Shown here piece after piece: positions 11,133 through 17,637 of a stretch of 17,637 nt of DNA. This stretch comes from Acanthaster planci (lineage: Eukaryota; Echinodermata; Asteroidea; Valvatida; Acanthasteridae): contig NW_019091529.1 of the NCBI RefSeq assembly GCF_001949145.1, positions 85,235 to 102,871 on the forward strand, read 5' to 3'. A program made the position numbers and the translations under genes. The stretch's first letter is position 1. Each line of letters begins with the position of its first letter. A model generated the notes under the pieces. That model did not search any database. It had not been told where the DNA came from and worked only from the letters and a program-made list of their open reading frames with translations.

Positions 11133-12130
11133 CAGTGTTGTAGATCTCGAGACCCGTCTAGAGACCGTTTTTGGCGGTCACGATCTCAATATTCAGTGGT
11201 CTCAGTCTTGATCTCGGTCTCGGATATTGGAGGTCTCGATATTTTCCCTGGTGGCAAGTCAAGATTACTCAAAGAGATTGACACCACATTATGCACGACC
11301 TAATTCACAGATTTGTATGTACATGTACTTCATGTTTTCAACCTCGCACCTGTGCATCATGACTATTATCATTGTAATAAGCACTGGGGGCGAGTGTGAA
11401 TATTGTGGCACATACTACCTGATGCATAGTACATGTCAACTGATGCATGCACGTGGTGTGTGCTGGGGCTGGCTTCGCACGTGACTAACAGTTTTTCAAC
11501 TCCATGTGCATTGTGAATTGGAAGGTTGAACTTTGCACTAACCTAGCACTCTGCACTCTTTCAAGATGTCAAGCAATTCAGCTGTGATCAACTTCGGTTT
11601 CAGAAACCATGAAGAGTACAGGTATCTCGATGCGAAAGTGGTGTAAGCAGTCAGTTTCCACTGAATGGCTATATTTAACAACTTTGTTTTGTTTTCGGAT
11701 GATCTAGGGAAGGCGTTGAAGCCTGCTAGAATTAAATCATTTGTGCTAATAACACTGTTATCCAGGAGCTCGCAAAGTGCATGTACGCCTTAATAAGGAA
11801 TGACTAAAGCATTCATTGTTACAGTTGTCTTTCTGTCCCCATATTTCTTTGACGATTAATCCTTCTGTTGTGCCGCTTTGTTAGCACAAACATGTACATG
11901 TACAAAGAGCAAGACAAGCATTTAAATGCTCCCTAATTTAACTGGACATAGTAACCAGTGAGCTGTTATACAGGTATTCATTTTTCGGTTCTGCATTTAT
12001 TTGATTGAATTATGCAATTTAAACACAAGGTCTTGAGGTCTCAGTCACCGATGGTCAGGTTTCGGTCTTGGTCTCGAACCTAAAGGTCTCAGTCCTGGTC
12101 TCGGTCTCCCAGGTTTTGACTATAACACTG
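11133..12130. mobile_element. Non-autonomous hAT-type transposon (998 bp)
   Basis: The left end CAGTGTTGTAG (11133-11143) and right end CTATAACACTG (12120-12130) are 11-bp terminal inverted repeats with one mismatch. They begin with CAGTG, as many hAT elements do. The element is flanked by 8-bp direct repeats, GTAGAGAA (11125-11132) and GTAAAGAA (12131-12138), differing at one base; 8 bp is the hAT hallmark. Both ends hold clusters of GGTCTC / GATCTCGG-like subterminal repeats, possible transposase binding sites. No transposase ORF is present, so it would need an enzyme in trans. The internal open frames are chance. Confidence 0.85.
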
Positions 12131-12138
12131 GTAAAGAA

Positions 12139-13042
12139 GGGACATTATTTTCCAGATTCAGAACCACTAAGCAAAAAAAATACATGAATCAGTTATCTAC
12201 CAATTTCATGGCTTAACTTCTGATTTCTTTTGATCAACATGCACGTAATGTCTTGATCCCAAACTCAAAGCCACTCTCAATGCTGATAATGCAACCTGTG
12301 TATTTATTGCTTCAGTTCCCAGCAGTTTTAACCGCCATCGCATGCATCCTTGATAAATTAAAGAGTTGCTAAAAATCGGGACTACAGAAGATTCAAGATA
12401 ATTTACATGAACTGAAATTAATTGTACGAAAATTTACATCAACTTTATCCCATTCCCCAAAGTTAGCAGTGATTCCAACTCTAAAAAGCACCTGACCCGA
12501 ACATGTCTCTCTCTCAGAATGAAAGAATAAAACAACACCCTCAAAAGTCTTTTGAACTGGCCAAAACAAAATCATCTCCTCCCCAAGAAAGAATGTTGCC
12601 ATCAGATGGCAACTGGGCCCAATTTCAAAGTAATTGCTTGAGAAGTAAATATACAAGCCAACAACGTAGAGCCAATTACAAACACCCACTGTTGGTATAC
12701 TGCTTAGCCAAGCAAAATTCAATGTTCACCGTTCACAGTGAACATGATCCTTGGCTTGCAACAAATAACTATAGAAATACTTCTGAGGGGAAAAAAGACC
12801 GCCGCTGACTTTGATTCTGGATCAATGAAAGAATAAAATGGTGTAAGACGGGTTTCTAAAGGCCACTGGTCATTTTTCAGATTCTGAAAATTTGGAACTT
12901 ATTTTCAATGTCAACATGTCCACAATAGGGCTTTCTGTAGTGTGAAGAGGCATCTCGTAACAGATGTGAGCTTTGTGACAGCTCGTGGAATTTGATTTCA
13001 AATGCAACCTTTGTGGAGTCAAGTGGTGATCGTAACAGATGG
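12139..13042. other. Intergenic DNA, possible old repeat
   Basis: No supported gene. A TGGGCCCAATTTC string (12614-12626), followed about 70 to 90 bases later by GCTTAGCCAAGCAAAATT, resembles a short-repeat family I associate with echinoderm genomes; this is recollection, not a match. An inverted repeat ATGTTCAC / GTGAACAT lies near 12722-12745. Confidence 0.4.
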
Positions 13043-13470
13043 ATCACGATTCTTCTATACGCATGTGAATCATGGACCTTACAGCAGTGTTGCAAAGGAA
13101 AATCCAAACTGCTGAAATGTTAGACGACTTTAGGCATCTCGCACAGAGACCACATTACAAATAATGAGGTACGTACATGTAGAAGAATCCGCCAACATCT
13201 GCCCCATCAAGAAGACCTACTGTCAACCATCGAGGGGAGAAAGCTGACAACAAGTGGAAGTGGCCTCTCAAAGACCATTCTCCAAGGAACAGTTGTGGGG
13301 AAAAGGAAACGGGGATGACAGGGACAGAGATGGACCCACAACATTACTGAATGGATGGGATTGTCATTGGTTCAAACCCAGGTGCTTGTGCACAACCGTG
13401 AGAGATGGAGGGCTTTGGTAGGACGTGTTGACAGGCAGTGCCCCTCAACCCTCGAGGGTTACGGGATCAG
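13043..13470 (+). pseudogene. Degenerate LINE reverse-transcriptase C-terminus
   Basis: Reading the + strand across frameshifts gives pieces typical of the C-terminal end of animal LINE ORF2 proteins: ITILLYACESWTL, then VLQRKIQTAEM, GISHRDHITNNEVR, RRIRQHLPHQEDLLSTI, GLSKTILQGTVVGKRKRG, RWTHNITEWMGLS and HNRERWRALVGR. At least two frameshifts and an in-frame TGA break the frame. The usual Lys-x-x-Trp-Tyr-Gly-His-Val segment appears deleted between GRKL and TTSGSGLSK. No upstream palm domain was recognised, as expected for a 5'-truncated, long-dead insertion. Confidence 0.8.
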
Positions 13471-13968
13471 TAACATAAAGGATGATTTTGCCCTTGAATG
13501 ATAAGTACAGTACATTTATAGTTCTCCACACCCTGTGCAAAGCTTAAATTTCACCACAAAAAGTATTTACACTGTACACTGAAGTGACTGCACATGAATA
13601 AACAAGTAAGATACCAGAGTTTGAAGGATGTAGTAAAAATAACCAAGCAAATAATCAACTGGCCAAGTTGAATTAATATTATGCCCCACAGGCATATACT
13701 GAAATTTAGGCCTATCCCTTCCATCTCCCCCCCCCCCCGGCACTGCAGGCACTTAAATGGACATTCCTGGATCCTTATCATCCCTAATGTGCAGATTAGG
13801 AAACCAATGGCAATATTTCTGCACTTTTAAGGGGCCTCACATCCATCCAACGTAACTGAGGCTGGCCTCAACCTGTCTCAATTTGGCAAAATCCTCCCAA
13901 CCCTCTCAAGTGGTGGATTTTGAAGGATCTAGAGAGGTTAGTGTGATACTGCTTCTTGTTGGCTATCA
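13471..13968. other. ENKD1 3' UTR / intergenic
   Basis: Non-coding DNA downstream of the - strand stop codon, with a 12-C tract at 13727-13738. I see no clear AATAAA on the - strand close to the stop, so the 3' end cannot be placed. Confidence 0.5.
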
Positions 13969-14129
13969 TCAACTGTCAATCTTGATAAAGACCTTTGACC
14001 TTGAGAAAATCTTGATTGCTTCTTCTACCTCAGCCAGTTGAGAGTTGACCTCAGCCTCTCTTGTCTTGGCTCGAAGTGTTTCTGCTTTCAGTGGTAGCTT
14101 GTGCAGCTCCTGCTGGAGCTCTTTCTCCT
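13969..14129 (-). CDS. ENKD1: ENKD1 terminal exon, enkurin domain C-terminus
   Basis: A 161-nt coding part with acceptor CCTGTTTTTAG (14130-14131 is the AG) and TGA stop at 13971-13969. It encodes EKELQQELHKLPLKAETL, then RAKTREAEVNSQLAEVEEA and IKIFSRSKVFIKIDS. Leu and Glu spacing suggests a coiled coil; the terminal EEAIKIFSR-KVF-K is the most conserved part of the family. An acceptor two bases later would break the frame with the preceding exon. Confidence 0.93.
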
Positions 14130-17100
14130 CTAAAAACAGGGAAGGAATGAAAGCGATAAACAGGGGTGGGGATTTCACATTGTAGCTGATATAATAATGA
14201 CTACTTAAGAAGGAGACAGCAATAATTTGAAATTTGTTTTTAAAGTGACCAAAAAAAAGATAAAAGTAGCTGTTAAAAACCTGAAAATATCTATGTCACA
14301 CTCCATTAGTAGCTGTGGTAATGAAACATCTTAAATGACGTGACAAACACAAAATTCCTGAGAAACCTCAAGCACTTAAGTTTGTGGTGCACATGTAACC
14401 CAAGAGAACACCTGCCCAATTTACTCATTAAGCAATTTGTTTTTGCTTGGCAACTTTCACTCAAAATTAAAGTAGCTGATAAGAAAGCATTCAGTAGGAG
14501 AATGCACTATAAATTCCTTTAGAAGAGATAAACATAATCACCGCGGTGGATGACAAATACAGTAAAAAGATAATCGATGACTCGCGGTGTCGTGTTGCTG
14601 GTAGCGACGTTTCGGCTGCTAGTGCTGCTAGCCTTCATCAGGTTGCCTGCTGAAGGCTAGCAGCACTAGCAGCCGAAACGTCGCTACCAGCAACACGACA
14701 CCGCGAGTCATCGATTATCTTTTTACAGTATAAATTCCTTTTATAGCTACATGTGCATGTACGTACAGGTGGTGCAACTGACTGACCTGGTTCATTAGAT
14801 CTACATTTCTTAAATCCCACTTTATAGTGTGGTTGAATTTACATGTGTAGCTCCAGCTGAGTGTAGAGAGAGTATACAACTTACTTTGTCTGAGTACCTC
14901 TAGCGTCTTAAGACGTTCCTCTTGCGGCATCATCTTGTGACCTGGGGGCATGTCAGGGTCAGGAATACTACGTAATCTCTCCTCCTCTTCCTTAGCCCAC
15001 TGTTGTTGCCGACCCTTCAAGCTGGGTACAAGGAAGTGAAAAACACACCAGCTCATTTCTCTGTTATTCTCATGTTTAAGTGTGGAGAATAAATGCCAGG
15101 TAAGGGATGGATTGGACACAAATCTGCTGTGATGAGCGAGTTTATTGTTGTCCCACAGATTCCTCAATCAAAAGAAAACCCCGTACACCGAGGACTTATA
15201 GGCCCACAAAAAGTGGTCCGCAAGCCGGAAACGCAATGGGAAAAGGGTGCAAATTCTCCAAAACTTCCCAGCAGAAGCAGCCCGCCTCCACACAAGGCAC
15301 CCGCAGCGGAGACAGAGATTGAGTCACTGCGACTTCGGGCCCAGCAAGAAAGTGGGTGGAGTTGGCATATCCATGCGCCGGATAAACGATAAGTACATGT
15401 GATTGTACAGTACCCCAACTGGCACAAAAGCTATTGAAAAACTGTCATAATGACTACAAAAGAATGTTGGAAGGTATTCCAGTTAAAAATATGAACTATT
15501 ACGAAAAGGGACCAGGAACTATTTCCAGTACACGTGCTGGGACATAATAAAGTTTAACGTAAATCAACACCCCGTTGCCTAGCAACAACATAAGCAAACC
15601 TGTGTACTGTGTGTGCTGTTTCCACGAAGAGAAAAAAAGTCACAAAAATTGTTGAGTTTTCACCAACAAACTTGATTGTTTACAAAGTAAACAATTTTGA
15701 TAAGCCTTTTGCGATTTAAATTTGAAAAAAATCTGGTACACTAAGTTATACGATTGCATGTAAACATAAGAATTTGAATTCCCCAGATGAAAGACACAGT
15801 GTCTTCAGTACAGAGAATTCAAATTGTTATGTTGACATGAATTGAAAGCATTCAGTATACCAGATTTTATTCAAATTTAACTTGAAAAAGGCTTATTGAC
15901 TTCTACATGTATAAATATTATTTTGTAGTTCTGAGTCATTTATGATCCCCTCTTTCATGGAGTAGCACTGGTTACATGTTAGTCAAAGGAATGCTTAATA
16001 CTGGGAAAATAAACATTTGAAAAAGAGACCAACCTCAAATGGGATTTTCTCAAAACCTAGGTTTTACTCTCTGGCAAAAATTTTGTCTCTTGTTAAAACT
16101 GTGAGGACATATAGGCCCTAAGCACCTCACACATCATAAAATATACAGCATACATGTTCCCCACGGCCAACACTAACCAGCTCACTCCTGATTGTTAAAT
16201 GCAAGATTTACATATCATTTTGGATCTTTTGGTTTAGAACCAGATGATAAAAAATGTAGATCCCCAGAGCATGGTAATCTTGAGGAATGAAATACATACA
16301 TGTACTCCTTGGGATCAGGTGAAACCATTGCCACATAGGCACAGAACTCAACATCCCAGCAACAGCTGTTTCATTTTTATAAATACATGTACATGTACAT
16401 TGGCAGTGCATGTACACATGGTTTCTTATGACCATCCAGTTTCCCAATGCAAAGTCACTCAAAGAACAACCATTGAGATCTACATGTACATTTATATGTC
16501 ATTGCCGTCTGGCTCCCAGACTAAAAGATCCTGCATTTATTGTGCACTCAACAGGCCTGTCCAGTTTTTGTACTCATAGATGTAGGGTCAAGGATACAGA
16601 AGTAGTCCAGCTGGCCCTAGTATGAGGCTTTGAAACAGCACATGTAAAAGACTTGTGATAATAATCTGTGAGGCTTACAAGGACATGGGTAATGTCTGCG
16701 TGAACCAGTTTACCATGTTTACAACATCCAGAAATTGACCCATTGTCATAAATGTTGAAAAGTATAAAACAATTAATATGACATCAGTGCCAGTGAACAA
16801 AGTTTTGTTCATTCAAAGGCCACGTGGCCCGACTTCTGTTGCTGTTGTTATTTTTAGCCACCAAATACATGTACATGTAGTTAGCTGCGTTATACAACTT
16901 TACTTCACTTGGGAAAACAATCTTCCACAATGGTACATGTACATGTAAATTAGAATGGAAAGGCACATCACTGAAAAACAGAAAACTGTTGGCAAGAATG
17001 TAACAGTAAAAAAGTACCAGAAATACACCACTAGGAACTCACTACTTGGGGACAGCTCCTTTCTGGTATTTTTGCATGTCTTGGATTTGTTTGATCTTAA

Positions 17101-17200
17101 GTGATTCCTCGGCTAGTGCGGATGGTGGTCGGGGAGGTTTGTGATGCTTAACCAGGCGAGCATTGTGAGCAATAAAGTTGGCATCAGTCTCTACTTTTAC
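13969..17200 (-). CDS. ENKD1: Enkurin domain-containing protein 1-like, C-terminal part (gene-level, 3 exons, partial)
   Basis: Three - strand exons splice without frame breaks into a protein running from VKVETDANFIAHNARLVK through QKYQKGAVPKYLKGR, then RSIPDPDMPPGHKMMPQEER and LQQELHKLPLKAETLRAK, to EVEEAIKIFSRSKVFIKIDS and stop. The order FI-HNAR, then DPDMPPGH, then a coiled enkurin segment, and the closing EEAIKIFSR-KVF-K, matches ENKD1. Vertebrate ENKD1 is a microtubule- and centriole-associated protein involved in cilium formation and spindle orientation; the same role here is inferred. N-terminal exons must lie right of 17637. The gene runs tail to tail with P4HA. Confidence 0.93.
14521..14728. 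mobile_element. 208-bp insertion with giant palindrome and 13-bp target duplication
   Basis: A 13-bp direct repeat TATAAATTCCTTT occurs at 14508-14520 and 14729-14741, exactly flanking 14521-14728. Inside, 14562-14637 is a perfect 76-base reverse complement of 14651-14726. After one mismatch, four more base pairs close on a TTG loop. On the - strand the inner part reads CTGATGA, AGGCT..AGCC, GAAACGTC, similar to the hammerhead ribozyme core reported in Penelope-like retroelements; the + strand arm has CTGCTGA instead. A long target duplication with inverted end copies suits target-primed retrotransposition. Family assignment is tentative, because an extra A after CTGATGA departs from the canonical core and helix I does not pair well. 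Confidence 0.6.
14562..14726. repeat. Near-perfect 165-bp inverted repeat (76-bp arms)
   Basis: Arms 14562-14637 and 14651-14726 are identical in reverse complement and separated by 13 bases, most of which pair. Beyond one mismatch (14561/14727), four more base pairs form (14557-14560 with 14728-14731). Transcribed through the intron, it would form one of the strongest hairpins in the pre-mRNA. Confidence 0.97.
14885..15021 (-). CDS. ENKD1: ENKD1 exon, DPDMPPGH segment (start of enkurin domain)
   Basis: A 137-nt exon with acceptor CCTTGTACCCAG and donor GTAAGT (14884-14879). It encodes LKGRQQQWAKEEEERLRS, IPDPDMPPGHKMMPQEER and LKTLEVLRQ, and its last base starts a Lys codon completed by the next exon. 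DPxMPPGH followed by an E-R-L-TL helix is characteristic of ENKD1 and the enkurin domain. The frame stays open upstream of the acceptor to an ATG at 15165-15167, which matters for a possible short isoform. Confidence 0.93.
15159..15392 (+). CDS. Unassigned + strand ORF or exon within ENKD1 intron
   Basis: I do not recognise this protein. The frame is open from 15093, but the plausible part begins at an acceptor-like TTGTTGTCCCACAG (ending 15158). It reads IPQSKENPVHRGLIGPQKVV, RKPETQWEKGANSPKLPSR, SSPPPHKAPAAETEIESLRL, then RAQQESG, with a stop at 15390-15392. A donor-like AAA|GTGGGT ends the likely part at 15351. The composition is charged and proline-rich, and GC and CpG content are visibly higher than in surrounding DNA, unlike chance ORFs here. 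It could be an exon of a nested gene, a pseudogene piece, a transposon fragment, or a CpG-rich promoter that happens to be open. Confidence 0.25.
   Translation: MPQSKENPVHRGLIGPQKVVRKPETQWEKGANSPKLPSRSSPPPHKAPAAETEIESLRLRAQQESGWSWHIHAPDKR
15574..15586. promoter_or_regulatory. Consensus RFX X-box
   Basis: GTTGCCTAGCAAC fits the RFX consensus GTNRCC-N(0-3)-RGYAAC perfectly, with a one-base spacer. RFX factors control ciliary genes in animals, and the site lies inside a gene whose family is ciliary. It sits about 550 bp upstream, in the ENKD1 sense, of the DPDMPPGH exon, so it could act as an intronic enhancer or an internal promoter. Binding is inferred. Confidence 0.5.
15675..15695. promoter_or_regulatory. 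Inverted pair of forkhead consensus sites in a perfect hairpin
   Basis: ATTGTTTAC-AAA-GTAAACAAT is a perfect 9-bp inverted repeat with a three-base centre. Each arm contains the forkhead core TGTTTAC / GTAAACA. A third GTAAACA is at 15760-15766. It lies about 90 bp from the X-box. FOXJ1, a forkhead factor, works with RFX proteins on motile-cilium genes; the link here is inference. Confidence 0.4.
15700..15896. repeat. 197-bp imperfect foldback (single hairpin, MITE-like)
   Basis: The left end (TAAGCCTTTT from 15701) and right end (GGCTTA to 15895) pair, and pairing continues inward with the same centre (15798). 15701-15738 matches the reverse complement of 15858-15895 with few mismatches, 15765-15781 pairs with 15815-15831 with one mismatch, and AAGACAC (15791-15797) pairs with GTGTCTT around a single-base loop. 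No coding sequence is present. No clear target duplication is visible. Confidence 0.8.
17043..17200 (-). CDS. ENKD1: ENKD1 exon, HNAR segment
   Basis: A 158-nt exon on the - strand. The acceptor TTTTCTTGGCAG lies at 17201 and above, and the donor GTGAGT starts at 17042. It encodes 52 codons plus TA, beginning VKVETDANFIAHNAR and ending QKYQKGAVPK; the TA joins the first C of the next exon to give Tyr. The basic, proline-rich KHHKPPRPP stretch is consistent with microtubule binding, by inference only. Confidence 0.9.
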
Positions 17201-17637
17201 CTGCCAAGAAAAGAAAAGTTGTATGCGTTGTGAAATAATAACAGTAAGGCATTTCCCCTAGGCAAGTGCAACTACACGTTATTCTACTCATGGTATGGAT
17301 ACAGGCCATGTCTGGACAGGGTTACCAACTATGGGTACAACGCTTTGTCGCAGAATGTCAAAGATAGCATCCAAGCCACGACCAAGGACCAACTGCTGTA
17401 AATGTGGGATCATCCATACACAAAAAATAAAAACAAATGTCAAAACGTTACACTGTAATCCTTGAAAACGCTGCCATTTGTCACTCTGAGTCACTGTGTG
17501 CAAGATGTGTGCAAGACACTATGGACCACGGTTTGTTTCCACTGTAATCCTTGAAAACGCTGCCATTTGTCACTCTGAGTCACTGTGTGCAAGATGTGTG
17601 CAAGACACTATGGACCACGGTTTGTTTCCCTTTTGGG
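17201..17637 (-). other. ENKD1 upstream intron (partial)
   Basis: DNA upstream of the 17043-17200 exon on the - strand. It ends in two tandem 89-bp repeats. A - strand open segment around 17288-17403 with acceptor- and donor-like edges does not match ENKD1. Confidence 0.6.
17451..17628. repeat. Two identical tandem copies of an 89-bp unit
   Basis: CACTGTAATCCTTGAAAACG starts at 17451 and again at 17540. The 89 bases of each copy (17451-17539, 17540-17628) read identically. Each unit contains an inner 11-bp direct repeat TGTGTGCAAGA. The array stops nine bases before the window edge, with different sequence following. Confidence 0.95.

Larger units (their letters stand above)
14130..14884 (-). 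other. ENKD1 intron containing palindromic insertion
   Basis: A 755-bp intron between the last two coding exons. Its main content is the 208-bp insertion with a large palindrome at 14521-14728; the rest is AT-rich and featureless. Confidence 0.85.
15022..17042 (-). other. ENKD1 intron with regulatory and structural elements
   Basis: A 2,021-bp intron of ENKD1. It holds an unassigned + strand ORF (15159-15392), a consensus RFX X-box (15574-15586), an inverted forkhead-site hairpin (15675-15695), a 197-bp foldback (15700-15896) and many TACATGTA motifs (16384-16399, 16866-16879, 16934-16947). Confidence 0.85.

Noticed and set aside
11055-11484. Short + strand open frames with Arg/Ser-rich translation
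   Set aside because: They overlap the left end of the hAT element, and the Arg/Ser bias comes from its GGTCTC/GATCTCGG repeats.
12393-12808. Overlapping frames of 109 (-) and 101 (+) codons
   Set aside because: They cover a probable old repeat; neither translation shows a domain, and they mirror each other.
14521-14728. Reading the palindrome as an assembly artefact (inverted chimera)
   Set aside because: The exact 13-bp direct repeat on both sides and the unmatched 36-41 bases on the left fit a genuine insertion better, although long reads would settle it.
15164-15427. 87-codon open frame on the - strand opposite the unassigned + ORF
   Set aside because: Its composition (Cys, Gly, Leu runs) looks like the complement of the + frame, and it cannot be joined to ENKD1 by a visible donor.
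17288-17503. - strand segment reading QQLVLGRGLDAIFDILRQ with splice-like edges
   Set aside because: It is tempting as an upstream ENKD1 exon, but it does not resemble ENKD1, and the + strand is equally open (NYGYNALSQNVKDSI). Left unassigned.

Overview
The window looks like nuclear DNA of an invertebrate animal, probably a marine deuterostome or similar. It is AT-rich, with short exons (51 to 161 bases) spread through long introns, GT-AG splice sites, and many short transposon relics. Nothing in it looks prokaryotic. The motif TACATGTA recurs throughout, and a GGGCCCAATTTC-type repeat hints at an echinoderm-like genome, but the species cannot be fixed from the sequence.

Two genes face each other tail to tail. 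On the + strand, from the left edge to 8399, lies the 3' half of a collagen prolyl 4-hydroxylase alpha subunit gene (P4HA1/P4HA2 family). Five coding exons are readable: 2618-2668, 3748-3813, 4901-4969, 7042-7138 and 8323-8399 (stop TAG). The first two are homologous and look like an alternatively used exon pair, as in vertebrate P4HA genes. Exons encoding the N-terminal part lie to the left of the window. On the - strand, from beyond the right edge to 13969, lies the 3' part of an ENKD1-like gene (enkurin domain containing 1, a microtubule/ciliary protein). Three coding exons are readable: 17200-17043, 15021-14885 and 14129-13969 (stop TGA). Their phases join without a gap.

The 5.6 kb between the two stop codons has no convincing gene. 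It holds a 998-bp hAT-type non-autonomous transposon with an 8-bp target duplication (11133-12130) and a degenerate LINE reverse-transcriptase C-terminus (about 13043-13470). The ENKD1 introns hold the most structured DNA. There is a 208-bp insertion with a near-perfect giant palindrome carrying a hammerhead-like core, flanked by a 13-bp target duplication. There is a 197-bp single-hairpin inverted repeat. There is a consensus RFX X-box close to an inverted pair of forkhead sites, a plausible ciliary regulatory module inside a ciliary gene. An unassigned GC-richer + strand ORF lies in the same intron. The right edge carries two identical tandem copies of an 89-bp unit.

The two genes have no evident functional link: one product modifies procollagen in the ER lumen, the other works at centrioles, cilia and microtubules. 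No wholly new system was found. The best leads are the exon pair, the intronic RFX/forkhead cluster and the palindromic insertion.
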